NCBI RefSeq assembly: GCF_002454115.1
Contig: NZ_DKIH01000012.1
Coordinates: 23,199-37,195, forward strand
Direction of reading: 5' to 3'
From: Sphingopyxis sp. UBA6723
GTDB lineage: Bacteria; Pseudomonadota; Alphaproteobacteria; Sphingomonadales; Sphingomonadaceae
DNA length: 13,997 nt
Under the pieces are notes generated by a model. It saw nothing but the letters and a program-made list of their open reading frames with translations. It ran no database searches and was not told the origin of the DNA. The position numbers and the translations under genes were made by a program. Of the stretch, positions 7,957-13,997 are shown piece by piece. Positions within the stretch are counted from its first letter, which is position 1; every line of letters begins with the position of its first letter.

Positions 7957-8034
7957 CTCCCGCGAAGGCGGGAGCCCATCACCGGTCGGTGCAAGTTTGC
8001 GCCAGCCGGAGATGGATCCCGGCCTTCGCGGGGA
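7957..8034. repeat. Palindromic intergenic repeat, copy 3 (diverged arms)
   Basis: Arms 7957-7980 and 8011-8034 pair at about 18 of 24 positions, both retaining the CCCGCGAAGGC core. It lies between the converging thioesterase and guanylate kinase genes, where a hairpin could act as a two-way transcription barrier. No good T-tract is seen on either strand. Confidence 0.75.
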
Positions 8035-8060
8035 AACCACGCCTGCTTATGCCTGAGCGC

Positions 8061-8723
8061 TCAAATCGCCGTATCGCCCTCCGGCACCGACCTTATCAAG
8101 TCGCGCGCAAAGCCGATCAACCCGATCTGCCGCCGCCGCTTCAACCGTTCGGCGCGCAGGATCGCCATCACTTCGCCATAACATTCGTCGACATTGTCGT
8201 TGATCAGCACATAGTCATAGCCGTCCCAGTGGCTGATCTCGTTCGCGGCGCGCGCCATCCGCGCGGCGATCACCTCGTCGCTGTCGGTCTTGCGGCTGCG
8301 CAGCCGGCGTTCCAGCTCCTCCATCGTCGGCGGCAACACGAACACGCGCACCACGTCGGGCCCCGCTTCCTGATACAGCTGCTGCGCGCCCTGCCAGTCG
8401 ATGTCGAACAGCACATCCTTGCCCGCCGCCAACAGCTCCTCGACCCGCACGCGCGGGGTGCCATAGCGGTGGCCGAACACATGCGCCCATTCCAGAAATT
8501 CGCCGTCGGCGGCCATTTTCTTGAACGTCTCGGTGTCGACGAAATGATAATCCTTGCCGTCGATCTCGCCGGGGCGCGGCGGGCGGGTGGTGGCCGAGAT
8601 CGAAAGCGCGATGTCGGGGTCGACGCCCAGCATCTTTTTCGAAATGGTAGTCTTGCCCGCGCCCGACGGCGAGGAGAGGACGAACAACACGCCGCGGCGG
8701 TCGAGGTGGACGCTTTCAGCCAT
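8061..8723 (-). CDS. gmk: Guanylate kinase
   Basis: Predicted 220-aa kinase that converts GMP to GDP with ATP, essential for GTP/dGTP supply. The P-loop SSPSGAGKTT spans residues 17-26. The GMP-binding part follows: SATTRPPRPGEIDGKDYHFVD with R47, R50 and Y59, then E78 in GEFLEWAHVFGHRYGTP. The adenine/lid side shows DIDWQGAQQ and RLRSRKTDSDEVIAARMARA. The length suits the family. ATG at 8723 was chosen because it gives the normal short lead (MAESVHLDRRG) before the core; a weak AGGCG lies 10 nt upstream, and the alternative upstream start at 8750 is a TTG. It is divergent from the DUF2585 gene, with 52 nt between them. In related genomes gmk is usually unlinked to the other genes here. Confidence 0.96.
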   Translation of the reverse strand: MAESVHLDRRGVLFVLSSPSGAGKTTISKKMLGVDPDIALSISATTRPPRPGEIDGKDYHFVDTETFKKMAADGEFLEWAHVFGHRYGTPRVRVEELLAAGKDVLFDIDWQGAQQLYQEAGPDVVRVFVLPPTMEELERRLRSRKTDSDEVIAARMARAANEISHWDGYDYVLINDNVDECYGEVMAILRAERLKRRRQIGLIGFARDLIRSVPEGDTAI

Positions 8724-8775
8724 GCGCGCTATTCGCCTGACACAGGGCAACGGTCAAGCGCGAAGGGCGGCCAGC

Positions 8776-9342
8776 ATGATGGGGATTTCACGCACCGGCT
8801 GGCTCGTCGCGGCCGCGCTATTGGCCATATTCACCGCGATCCTCTTCGCAATGGGGCGCCCGCCGATCTGCCCGTGCGGCACGATCAGCCTGTGGCACGG
8901 CACCGTCCAGTCGGACCAGAACAGCCAGCAGATTTCGGACTGGTACAGCTTCAGCCACATCATCCACGGCTTTATCTTCTTCGGCCTCGGTCGCTGGCTG
9001 CTGCCACGCCAGCCGCTCTGGGTGCTGCTCGCACTCGCGATCGGGATCGAGGCGGCGTGGGAAATCCTCGAAAATTCACCGATCATCATCGATCGCTACC
9101 GCGAAGTGACGATGGCGTTCGGCTACAGCGGGGATTCGATCCTCAATTCGGTCAGCGACGCGCTGTTCATGATCGCGGGCTTCCTCGCCGCCAGCCGGAT
9201 GCGCTGGTGGGTGACGCTCGCCATCGCGATTGTTTTCGAACTTTTCACGCTGTGGACGATCCGCGACAATCTGACCCTCAACGTGCTGATGCTCGTCTCG
9301 CCCATTGAGGCGATCAAGGAATGGCAAGCGGCGGGCAGTTAG
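8776..9342 (+). CDS. DUF2585 (UPF0314) family membrane protein
   Basis: A 188-aa integral membrane protein of unknown function, recognised as DUF2585 by GRPPICPCGTISLWHGTV (27-44) followed by NSQQISDWYSFSHIIHGFIFFGL (49-71). Hydrophobic segments lie at about 7-26, 60-75, 80-97, 125-140 and 143-162. Conserved features are the CPC pair (C32, C34), H41 and H61/H64 near a membrane face, and the EAAWEILENSPIIIDRYR stretch (92-109). The Cys and His residues could bind a metal, but that is speculation. Start: ATG 8776 has AAGGGCGG at 8763-8770; a second ATG follows directly. The open frame extends further upstream over gmk, which I regard as chance. Its stop lies 7 nt from the stop of the convergent 122-aa gene. 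Confidence 0.85.
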   Translation: MMGISRTGWLVAAALLAIFTAILFAMGRPPICPCGTISLWHGTVQSDQNSQQISDWYSFSHIIHGFIFFGLGRWLLPRQPLWVLLALAIGIEAAWEILENSPIIIDRYREVTMAFGYSGDSILNSVSDALFMIAGFLAASRMRWWVTLAIAIVFELFTLWTIRDNLTLNVLMLVSPIEAIKEWQAAGS

Positions 9343-9349
9343 CCATTGA

Positions 9350-9718
9350 TCAGTGCAAAGCCGAACGCGGTACGTCGTCATCAAGGGGCAGCGCAGGCGG
9401 TAAAGCGTCGCCCATAGTCTGTCCGTCGGTGGGAATGTCCGCGGTACCGGCGTAGCTGTCGACTACCCCGGCCTGCGCCAGCTGCGGGTCGATCGCATGC
9501 GCGGCTTCGGCCGCTTGGCGCGCTTCGGCACGTTCGGCCCATTTCTTGGTCAGATAGCCCGCTGCTGCCCACGCAGCCATGGCCGCATAGCGCTGCGGAA
9601 ACAGCCGCCGTGCCGCGAACAGCGCGCCCGCGCCGATCACCGCACCCGCGACCGGGTGATTGCCCTTTTGCTTTCCGATTGCGCTGCCCAGCATCCCGCC
9701 GACGATCCTGCCAATCAT
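9350..9718 (-). CDS. Hypothetical protein with glycine-rich hydrophobic N-terminus
   Basis: A 122-aa protein I do not recognise. Residues 1-37 are rich in Gly and small residues with GxxxG-type spacing (GRIVGGMLGSAIG, then AGAVIGAGALFAARRLF), resembling glycine-zipper membrane segments. Residues 44-56 form a second hydrophobic patch. A charged Ala/Glu/Arg helix follows (58-75), then a low-complexity acidic, proline-rich tail to the end. ATG at 9718 was chosen because GAAGGAGA lies at 9726-9733; two codons upstream is a TTG that would sit on top of that site. It starts 30 nt after the fumC stop on the same strand and may be co-transcribed. Being short with biased composition, it is a likely but unproven gene. 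Confidence 0.7.
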   Translation of the reverse strand: MIGRIVGGMLGSAIGKQKGNHPVAGAVIGAGALFAARRLFPQRYAAMAAWAAAGYLTKKWAERAEARQAAEAAHAIDPQLAQAGVVDSYAGTADIPTDGQTMGDALPPALPLDDDVPRSALH

Positions 9719-9725
9719 GCCCAAA

Positions 9726-9733
9726 TCTCCTTC
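9726..9733 (-). promoter_or_regulatory. Ribosome binding site deciding the start of the 122-aa gene
   Basis: Minus-strand GAAGGAGA lies 7 nt before the ATG at 9718. It supports ATG at 9718 over the TTG at 9724 and supports the gene being real. Confidence 0.7.
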
Positions 9734-9748
9734 TCCCCTATCAATTCG

Positions 9749-11152
9749 CTAAGGGGCTTTGGGTTCCGGCCCCAGCATTAATCGCGGATCGACCAGCCGG
9801 TCAAAAGTCGCGGCATCGATAGCGCCAAGCGAAAGTGCGGCCTCGCGCAGCGTCGATCCGCTCTCATGCGCCTGCTTGGCGATCTCAGCGGCGCGATCAT
9901 AGCCGATCGCCGGGGCCAGCGCGGTGACGAGCATCAGCGAGCGATCGAGCAGCTCGGCAATGCGTTCGCGGTTGGGCGCCAGTCCTTCGACGCAGTTCGT
10001 GGCAAAGCTTTCCATGCCGATGCTCAGCAATTCGATCGAGCGCAGCACATTGGCGCCGATCAGCGGCTTGAAGACATTGAGTTCCAGATGCCCCTGCATC
10101 CCGCCGACGGTCACCGCCTGATGATTGCCGATCACCTGCGCGGCAACCATCGTCAGCATCTCGCACTGGGTCGGGTTGACCTTGCCCGGCATGATCGAGC
10201 TTCCGGGTTCGTTCGCGGGCAGAATGAGCTCGCCCAGACCGGAACGCGGGCCGGAGCCGAGCAAGCGGATGTCATTGGCGATTTTGGTCAGGCTGACCGC
10301 CAGCGTGTTGAGCGTCCCGGAAAACTCGACCAATGCGTCGTTGGTCGCCAGGGCTTCGAACTTGTTGAAGGCGGACTGAAACGCGATGCCGGTCAATGCA
10401 CCGATTTCGATTGCGAAAGCCTCACCAAATCCCGCCGGTGCATTCAATCCGGTGCCAACCGCGGTGCCGCCTTGGGCCAAGTCATGGAGGAGAATGACCG
10501 AACCCGCGATACGGGTCGATGCCGCCGCCAGCTGCCAGCTATAGCCTGAAAATTCCTGCCCCAATGTGAGCGGAGTGGCATCTTGCAGATGCGTGCGCCC
10601 GATCTTGACCACATCGCGCCATGCCTGGGCCTTGTCGGCGATGGCATCGTGGAGTGTGTGAAGGGTCGGGGTCAGTCGGTCGCGGGTCGCCAGTGCCGCG
10701 GCCACATGCAGCGCGGTTGGAAAACTGTCGTTCGACGACTGGCTCATATTGACATGATCATTGGGATGCACCGGCGATTTGCCGCCGCGCTGCCCGGTCA
10801 GCATCTCGTTGGCGCGGCCCGCGATCACCTCGTTGACGTTCATGTTCGACTGGGTGCCGCTGCCCGTTTGCCAGATCGTCAGCGGGAACTGGTCGTCATG
10901 CTGGCCCGCGACGACTTCCGCCGCCGCCGCCTCGATGGCGTCCGCAATTTTGGCATCAAGGCCATGGTGGCGGTTCACCCGCGCCGCGGCTTGCTTCACC
11001 ATTGCCAGCGCATGGATGATCCCGATCGGCATCCGCTCGTGTGGCGGGAACGGAAAATTTTTAAGGCTCCGCTGCGTCTGCGCGCCCCAATAGGCATCGG
11101 CCGGAACCTCAATCGCCCCGATGCTGTCCGTCTCGGTCCGCGTTCCGCTCAT
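9749..11152 (-). CDS. fumC: Class II fumarate hydratase
   Basis: Predicted 467-aa iron-independent fumarase that interconverts fumarate and malate in the TCA cycle; homotetrameric in the family. Key residues fall at the same numbers as in E. coli FumC: T187-H188 in GRTHLQDA, S318-S319 in the flexible loop GSSIMPGKVNP, then K324 and N326. The substrate-binding stretches TGSGTQSNMNVNEV (96-109) and HPNDHVNMSQSSND (129-142) are intact. ATG at 11152 was chosen because the protein then begins MSGTRTETDSIGAIEVPADAYWGAQTQRS, the usual fumarase lead; a longer open frame upstream runs through the 103-aa gene in another frame. The start overlaps that gene's stop as ATGA, so translation is probably coupled. 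Only a weak GGTGG precedes it. Confidence 0.97.
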   Translation of the reverse strand: MSGTRTETDSIGAIEVPADAYWGAQTQRSLKNFPFPPHERMPIGIIHALAMVKQAAARVNRHHGLDAKIADAIEAAAAEVVAGQHDDQFPLTIWQTGSGTQSNMNVNEVIAGRANEMLTGQRGGKSPVHPNDHVNMSQSSNDSFPTALHVAAALATRDRLTPTLHTLHDAIADKAQAWRDVVKIGRTHLQDATPLTLGQEFSGYSWQLAAASTRIAGSVILLHDLAQGGTAVGTGLNAPAGFGEAFAIEIGALTGIAFQSAFNKFEALATNDALVEFSGTLNTLAVSLTKIANDIRLLGSGPRSGLGELILPANEPGSSIMPGKVNPTQCEMLTMVAAQVIGNHQAVTVGGMQGHLELNVFKPLIGANVLRSIELLSIGMESFATNCVEGLAPNRERIAELLDRSLMLVTALAPAIGYDRAAEIAKQAHESGSTLREAALSLGAIDAATFDRLVDPRLMLGPEPKAP

Positions 11153-11460
11153 CCCACCAGCATCCGCGTCACCAGCACCGCCCCGCCCCAGATCATCGCG
11201 ACCAGGCCCAGCATCTTCCAATATCCCGTTTCGCCGACGCGGCGGCGGAGCCAGGCTGCGAGCAGCCATGCGAGCACCAGCGCCGGGGTCAGGATCAACA
11301 GGCTGAAACGCAGCAGGCCGTCGGCCATCTGGCCGCGCGATGTCGCTTCTTCGAAGAGGGTCAGGCCCTCGACGCTCCACCAAAAGGCGGCGGTCAGGAC
11401 CAGCATCCCGGCGAGCGCCCAATATTGCCAGAACGGGCTGGGGGGCCATGGCGCCGCCAC
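11149..11460 (-). CDS. Small three-helix membrane protein (unknown function)
   Basis: A 103-aa protein I do not recognise. It is mostly hydrophobic, with three likely membrane helices at about 12-30, 47-71 and 82-101. The loop between helices 1 and 2 is charged (EGLTLFEEATSRGQMADG), and WLRRRVGETGYWK links helices 2 and 3. The start is GTG at 11460: minus-strand AAGGAAG (11468-11474) is 7 nt upstream and is formed by the last codons of sspB, whose stop lies 4 nt before the GTG. An ATG at 11449 in another frame belongs to the fumC reading frame extension and is not favoured. The stop overlaps the fumC ATG. Being wedged between sspB and fumC with coupled translation supports a real gene, but says little about its job. 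Confidence 0.8.
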   Translation of the reverse strand: MAAPWPPSPFWQYWALAGMLVLTAAFWWSVEGLTLFEEATSRGQMADGLLRFSLLILTPALVLAWLLAAWLRRRVGETGYWKMLGLVAMIWGGAVLVTRMLVG

Positions 11461-11464
11461 GGCG

Positions 11465-11947
11465 TTACTTCCTTTTGCCGAAATCCACCGTCACGACGTT
11501 CGACCCGTCTTCGCTCACGGCGTCGGGTCGATCATTGTCGGCTTCGTCATGCGGCTCGGGCGCGGTCGCCTCGTCGTCGCTGACCTGGAACTGCAAACCG
11601 AAATCGACCGATGGATCGACGAACGCGGTAATCGCGGCATAGGGAATGGTCAGGATCGACGGCGTCTGGTTGAACGACAGCCCGACGCTGAAAAAATCAT
11701 CGGCGACCTTCAAGTCCCAGAACCGGTTTTGCAGCACGATCGTCATTTCGTCGGGAAATTTGGCGATCAGATGCGCCGGAATCGACACCCCGGCCGCCTG
11801 CGTCTTGAACGTGATATAGAAATGATGCTCGCCCGGCAGGCTGTCATAACCCTCGATCTGGCGCAGCACGCGGCCGACCACGGCGCGCAGCGCGTCCTGC
11901 ACGATTTCGTCATAGGGAATCAGGCTGTCGCGAACGTCATCACTCAT
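11465..11947 (-). CDS. sspB: SspB-like ClpXP protease adaptor (alphaproteobacterial type)
   Basis: Predicted 160-aa adaptor that delivers ssrA-tagged and other substrates to ClpXP in the cytoplasm. Residues 10-122 form the SspB fold, with the recognisable alpha-type stretches DALRAVVGRVLRQ, LPGEHHFYITFKTQAAGVSIP, FPDEMTIVLQNRFWDL, FSVGLSFNQTPSILTIPYAAI and FVDPSVDFGLQFQ. An acidic, flexible linker follows (about 123-148). The basic end NVVTVDFGKRK sits where the ClpX-binding (XB) tail lies in this family. The start MSDDVRDSLIPYDEIVQDAL matches the family; no Shine-Dalgarno precedes it, so the transcript may be leaderless or nearly so. It is divergent from hisB, and is first of the run leading to fumC. 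Confidence 0.92.
   Translation of the reverse strand: MSDDVRDSLIPYDEIVQDALRAVVGRVLRQIEGYDSLPGEHHFYITFKTQAAGVSIPAHLIAKFPDEMTIVLQNRFWDLKVADDFFSVGLSFNQTPSILTIPYAAITAFVDPSVDFGLQFQVSDDEATAPEPHDEADNDRPDAVSEDGSNVVTVDFGKRK
11468..11474 (-). promoter_or_regulatory. Ribosome binding site for the 103-aa gene, inside the sspB tail
   Basis: Minus-strand AAGGAAG is formed by the codons for the last Lys-Arg-Lys of SspB, immediately before its TAA, and lies 7 nt before the GTG at 11460. It decides for the GTG start. Confidence 0.65.
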
Positions 11948-12034
11948 GGGGCAGGGGGATGAACGGAGCGGGCGGATGGGTCAAGGGGGGAGAGTCGCCT
12001 TGCATGGTGAAAAGTGGCTGCTATGGGGCAGGAC
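11948..12034. promoter_or_regulatory. Divergent sspB/hisB promoter region
   Basis: This 87-nt gap separates two divergent start codons, so it must hold or overlap both promoters. On the plus strand, TTGCAT (12000-12005) and TATGGG (12022-12027) are spaced by 16 nt. On the minus strand, TTGACC (11979-11984) is followed at 17 nt by a poor -10. Both would put transcription starts close to the ATG codons. All of these are weak matches. Confidence 0.35.
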
Positions 12035-12622
12035 ATGCGAACCGCAACCGTCCAGCGCACGACCAAGGAAACCGACATCGCGATTGCCGTCAACCTCGAC
12101 GGCACCGGCGATTATGCGGTGTCCACCGGCATCGGCTTCCTCGACCATATGGTCGAACAATTGTCGCGGCACTCGCTGATCGACATTTCGATGCAGGTGA
12201 AGGGCGATCTCCACATCGACCAGCACCACACCGTCGAAGATTCGGCGCTCGCGCTCGGCGAAGCGGTGGCGAAGGCGCTCGGCGACAAGCGCGGCATCGC
12301 GCGCTACGGCGAGGCGCACGCGCCGATGGACGAAACGCTGACGCGCTGCGTGCTCGACATTTCGGGGCGCCCGCATTGCGTTTACAAATCCGGCTTCTCG
12401 CAGCCGCGGCTGGGCGAGATGGATACCGAAATGTTCCCGCACTGGTTCCACAGCTTTGCCCAGACCGCGGGCATCACGCTGCACATCGAGACGCTCTACG
12501 GCGAGAATAACCACCACATCGCCGAAAGCCTATACAAGGCGCTGGCGCGCGCATTGCGCCAGGCGGTTGAAATCGACCCGCGCAAGGGCGATGCGATCCC
12601 CAGCACGAAGGGTGTCCTCTAG
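12035..12622 (+). CDS. hisB: Imidazoleglycerol-phosphate dehydratase
   Basis: Predicted 195-aa monofunctional enzyme that dehydrates IGP to imidazole-acetol phosphate, the sixth step after PRPP in histidine synthesis. It binds two Mn ions, and the ligand motifs are present: H38 in GIGFLDHM, H64/H65/E68 in DQHHTVED, H140 in FPHWFHSF, and H160/H161/E164 in NNHHIAES. ATG at 12035 (MRTATVQRTTKETDIAI) is preferred because it matches the usual N-terminus and length. In-frame ATG 12023 and GTG 12014 are possible, and none has a good Shine-Dalgarno, so the start is uncertain by up to seven residues. There is no phosphatase domain, unlike the E. coli fusion. hisH follows 9 nt downstream, beginning the his operon seen here. 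Confidence 0.95.
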   Translation: MRTATVQRTTKETDIAIAVNLDGTGDYAVSTGIGFLDHMVEQLSRHSLIDISMQVKGDLHIDQHHTVEDSALALGEAVAKALGDKRGIARYGEAHAPMDETLTRCVLDISGRPHCVYKSGFSQPRLGEMDTEMFPHWFHSFAQTAGITLHIETLYGENNHHIAESLYKALARALRQAVEIDPRKGDAIPSTKGVL

Positions 12623-12631
12623 GGCCAGTCG

Positions 12632-13240
12632 ATGACCGCCATTGCCCTGATCGACTATGGCGCGGGCAATCTTCGCTCGGTGCACAATGCGCTCGTCGCG
12701 GCGGGCGCCGCTGATGTGGCGGTGACCGCCGATCCCGATATTGTCGCCAAGGCCGACCGTATCGTGCTGCCGGGCGTCGGGGCGTTTGCTGCCTGCATGA
12801 ACGGGCTGTCCGCAATCCCCGGCCTCGTCGAAGCGATCGAGCGCCGTGTCCGCACCGACGGTGCGCCCTTTCTCGGTATCTGCGTCGGTATGCAATTGCT
12901 CGCCGACGCGGGCGAGGAGCATGGACGTCATGCCGGGCTCGGCTGGATCGGTGGTACCGTTCGCGCCTTTGACCCCGCGCCGGGGCTGCGCATCCCGCAC
13001 ATGGGCTGGAACGACGTTGTTCCCAGCGCCGCGCATCCGGTGATCGCGGCGGGCGAGGCCTATTTCCTCCACGGCTATCATTTCGCCGACACCACCGACG
13101 TGCTCGCGACGAGCAGCCATGGGGGTAACTTCACCGCCGCAGTGGCAAAGAACAATATCGTCGGCGTCCAGTACCACCCCGAAAAAAGCCAGGCTTACGG
13201 CCTCGCAACGCTGGAAAGATTCCTCGCATGGCGACCCTGA
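12632..13240 (+). CDS. hisH: Imidazole glycerol phosphate synthase, glutaminase subunit
   Basis: Predicted 202-aa class I glutamine amidotransferase that releases ammonia for HisF, which then forms IGP and AICAR. The catalytic triad is present: C84 in LGICVGMQLL, with H182 and E184 in QYHPEKSQ. The oxyanion-strand motif LPGVGAF (46-52) and the HisF-contact stretch PHMGWNDV (122-129) are intact. The start ATG 12632 has AGGG at 12621-12624 overlapping the hisB stop. Its final 13 nt overlap the start of hisA, so hisB, hisH and hisA are surely co-transcribed. The partner HisF is not seen in the window. Confidence 0.96.
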   Translation: MTAIALIDYGAGNLRSVHNALVAAGAADVAVTADPDIVAKADRIVLPGVGAFAACMNGLSAIPGLVEAIERRVRTDGAPFLGICVGMQLLADAGEEHGRHAGLGWIGGTVRAFDPAPGLRIPHMGWNDVVPSAAHPVIAAGEAYFLHGYHFADTTDVLATSSHGGNFTAAVAKNNIVGVQYHPEKSQAYGLATLERFLAWRP

Positions 13241-13962
13241 CCATCTTCCCTGCAATCGATCTCAAGGGCGGACACGTGGTGCGCCTCGCCGAGGGCGATA
13301 TGGATCGCGCCACCGTCTATGGCGACGATCCGGCGGCGCAGGCCCGGCTGTTCGCTGATGCCGGCGCGTCACACCTCCATGTCGTCGATCTCGACGGCGC
13401 CTTTGCGGGCGCCAGCGTCAACGGCGCTGCGGTCGAAAGCATCATCGCCGCCTTTTCCGGCAAGGTGCAGGTCGGCGGCGGCATTCGCGACCGCGCCGGC
13501 GTCGACCGCTGGCTCGCGCTCGGCGTCGAGCGCGTGATCATCGGCACCGCGGCGCTCAAGGACCCCGAATTCGTCAAATCCGCCGCGCGCGACCTGCCCG
13601 GCCGCATCGTCGTCGGGGTCGATGCCCGCGACGGCATGGTCGCGACTGAGGGTTGGGCCGATGTCTCCGACGTTCGCGTCGAGGATCTGGCGCGGCGGTT
13701 CGAGGATGCCGGGGTCGCGGCGCTGCTGTTCACCGACGTCGGGCGCGACGGGTTGCTAAAGGGCTGCAATGTCGAGGCGACGGTAGCGCTGGCGCAGGCG
13801 GTTGCCATTCCGGTGATCGCAAGCGGCGGGGTTGCCGACATCGGCGACATCCATGCGCTGCGCCCGCATGTGGCTGACGGAATCGAGGGCGTGATTACCG
13901 GGCGAGCGCTCTACGACGGGCGCCTCGATCTCGCCGAGGCGATTGCGGTGGGTCAGGGATGA
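13228..13962 (+). CDS. hisA: Phosphoribosylformimino-AICAR-phosphate isomerase (ProFAR isomerase)
   Basis: Predicted 244-aa TIM barrel that opens the ribose of ProFAR to give PRFAR, the substrate of HisF/HisH. Catalytic D11 is in FPAIDLKGG and the second acid D132 is in VVGVDARDG. The two phosphate-binding sites are GGGIRD (83-88, first half) and ASGGV with ITGRALY (second half), showing the twofold barrel symmetry. FTDVGRDGLLKGCN distinguishes HisA from HisF. The ATG lies inside the end of hisH in another frame (13-nt overlap). Length is full. The stop codon shares bases with an ATG (ATGA at 13959), which could start another gene, but the following bases resemble an intergenic repeat. Confidence 0.96.
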   Translation: MATLTIFPAIDLKGGHVVRLAEGDMDRATVYGDDPAAQARLFADAGASHLHVVDLDGAFAGASVNGAAVESIIAAFSGKVQVGGGIRDRAGVDRWLALGVERVIIGTAALKDPEFVKSAARDLPGRIVVGVDARDGMVATEGWADVSDVRVEDLARRFEDAGVAALLFTDVGRDGLLKGCNVEATVALAQAVAIPVIASGGVADIGDIHALRPHVADGIEGVITGRALYDGRLDLAEAIAVGQG

Positions 13963-13971
13963 AAGACGCCG

Positions 13972-13997
13972 CCACTCCCGTTCGTGTCGAGCGAAGT
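13972..13997. repeat. Probable left edge of another intergenic repeat, cut by the window end
   Basis: The final bases, ending CCCGTTCGTGTCGAGCGAAG, resemble the start of a dispersed repeat common between genes in sphingomonads, as I recall it, whose second half would pair back to them. Only one arm is inside the window, so the call is tentative. The alternative is the beginning of a coding frame (MKDAATPVRVERS...) from the ATG at 13959. Confidence 0.45.

Noticed and set aside
8554..8775. N-terminal extension of the DUF2585 protein over gmk
   Set aside because: The extension is antisense to the gmk P-loop region, while a good ribosome site precedes ATG 8776.
7989..9308. 439-aa plus-strand open frame crossing gmk and the DUF2585 gene
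   Set aside because: It is antisense to gmk and out of frame with the DUF2585 protein, both of which are recognisable families.
11153..11449. N-terminal extension of fumC to an ATG at 11449
   Set aside because: It would overlap the 103-aa gene in another frame, is proline- and arginine-rich, and is absent from known fumarases, whose residue numbering fits the start at 11152 exactly.
10583..11962. 459-aa plus-strand open frame opposite fumC, the 103-aa gene and sspB
   Set aside because: All three minus-strand genes are better supported by motifs, start signals and spacing; this frame has none.

Overview
The window is high-GC DNA from an alphaproteobacterium, most likely a sphingomonad of the Sphingopyxis type. 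This rests on an alpha-type SspB adaptor, a DUF2585 membrane protein, mitochondrial-like acyl-CoA dehydrogenase and HSD17B10-type genes, and several intergenic palindromes with a CCCGCGAAGGCGGG core of a kind common in sphingomonad genomes. The genus is inferred. It looks like ordinary chromosomal housekeeping DNA. I see no phage, insertion sequence, CRISPR array, toxin-antitoxin pair, defence system, rRNA or tRNA.

Layout. 1-107: end of the dcp transcript with an intrinsic terminator. 108-2309 (-): M3-family zinc dipeptidase made as a lipoprotein. 2421-2556: nested inverted repeat. 2562-3431 (-): SMP-30/gluconolactonase-like protein. 3432-3807: non-coding stretch with a half and a full copy of a palindromic repeat, then a putative MerR-type (LiuR-like) operator. 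3808-7944 (+): five-gene acyl-CoA catabolic cluster (acyl-CoA dehydrogenase, four-helix membrane protein, thiolase, HSD17B10-type dehydrogenase, hotdog thioesterase), interrupted between genes three and four by another palindrome. 7945-8060: a further palindrome between converging genes. 8061-8723 (-): guanylate kinase, divergent from a DUF2585 membrane protein (8776-9342, +). 9350-11947 (-): compact run sspB, 103-aa membrane protein, fumC, 122-aa hypothetical. 12035-13962 (+): hisB-hisH-hisA. The last ~26 bases look like the edge of a different repeat family.

How the genes fit together. The 3808-7944 cluster has enzymes for three of the four beta-oxidation steps (first dehydrogenation, 3-hydroxyacyl-CoA oxidation, thiolysis) plus a probable thioesterase. 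The second dehydrogenase closely resembles HSD17B10, which acts on 2-methyl-3-hydroxybutyryl-CoA, so isoleucine or short branched acyl-CoA breakdown is a reasonable reading. No enoyl-CoA hydratase is present, so it must be encoded elsewhere. The his genes supply IGP dehydratase, the glutaminase half of IGP synthase, and the ProFAR isomerase; hisF is not seen before the window ends. The sspB-fumC run joins a ClpXP adaptor to a TCA-cycle enzyme through overlapping genes.

No strong candidate for a new biological system is visible. The most useful leads are the palindromic repeat family, the putative LiuR-type operator, the uncharacterised membrane protein coupled to the acyl-CoA dehydrogenase, and the tightly overlapped sspB/membrane protein/fumC arrangement.
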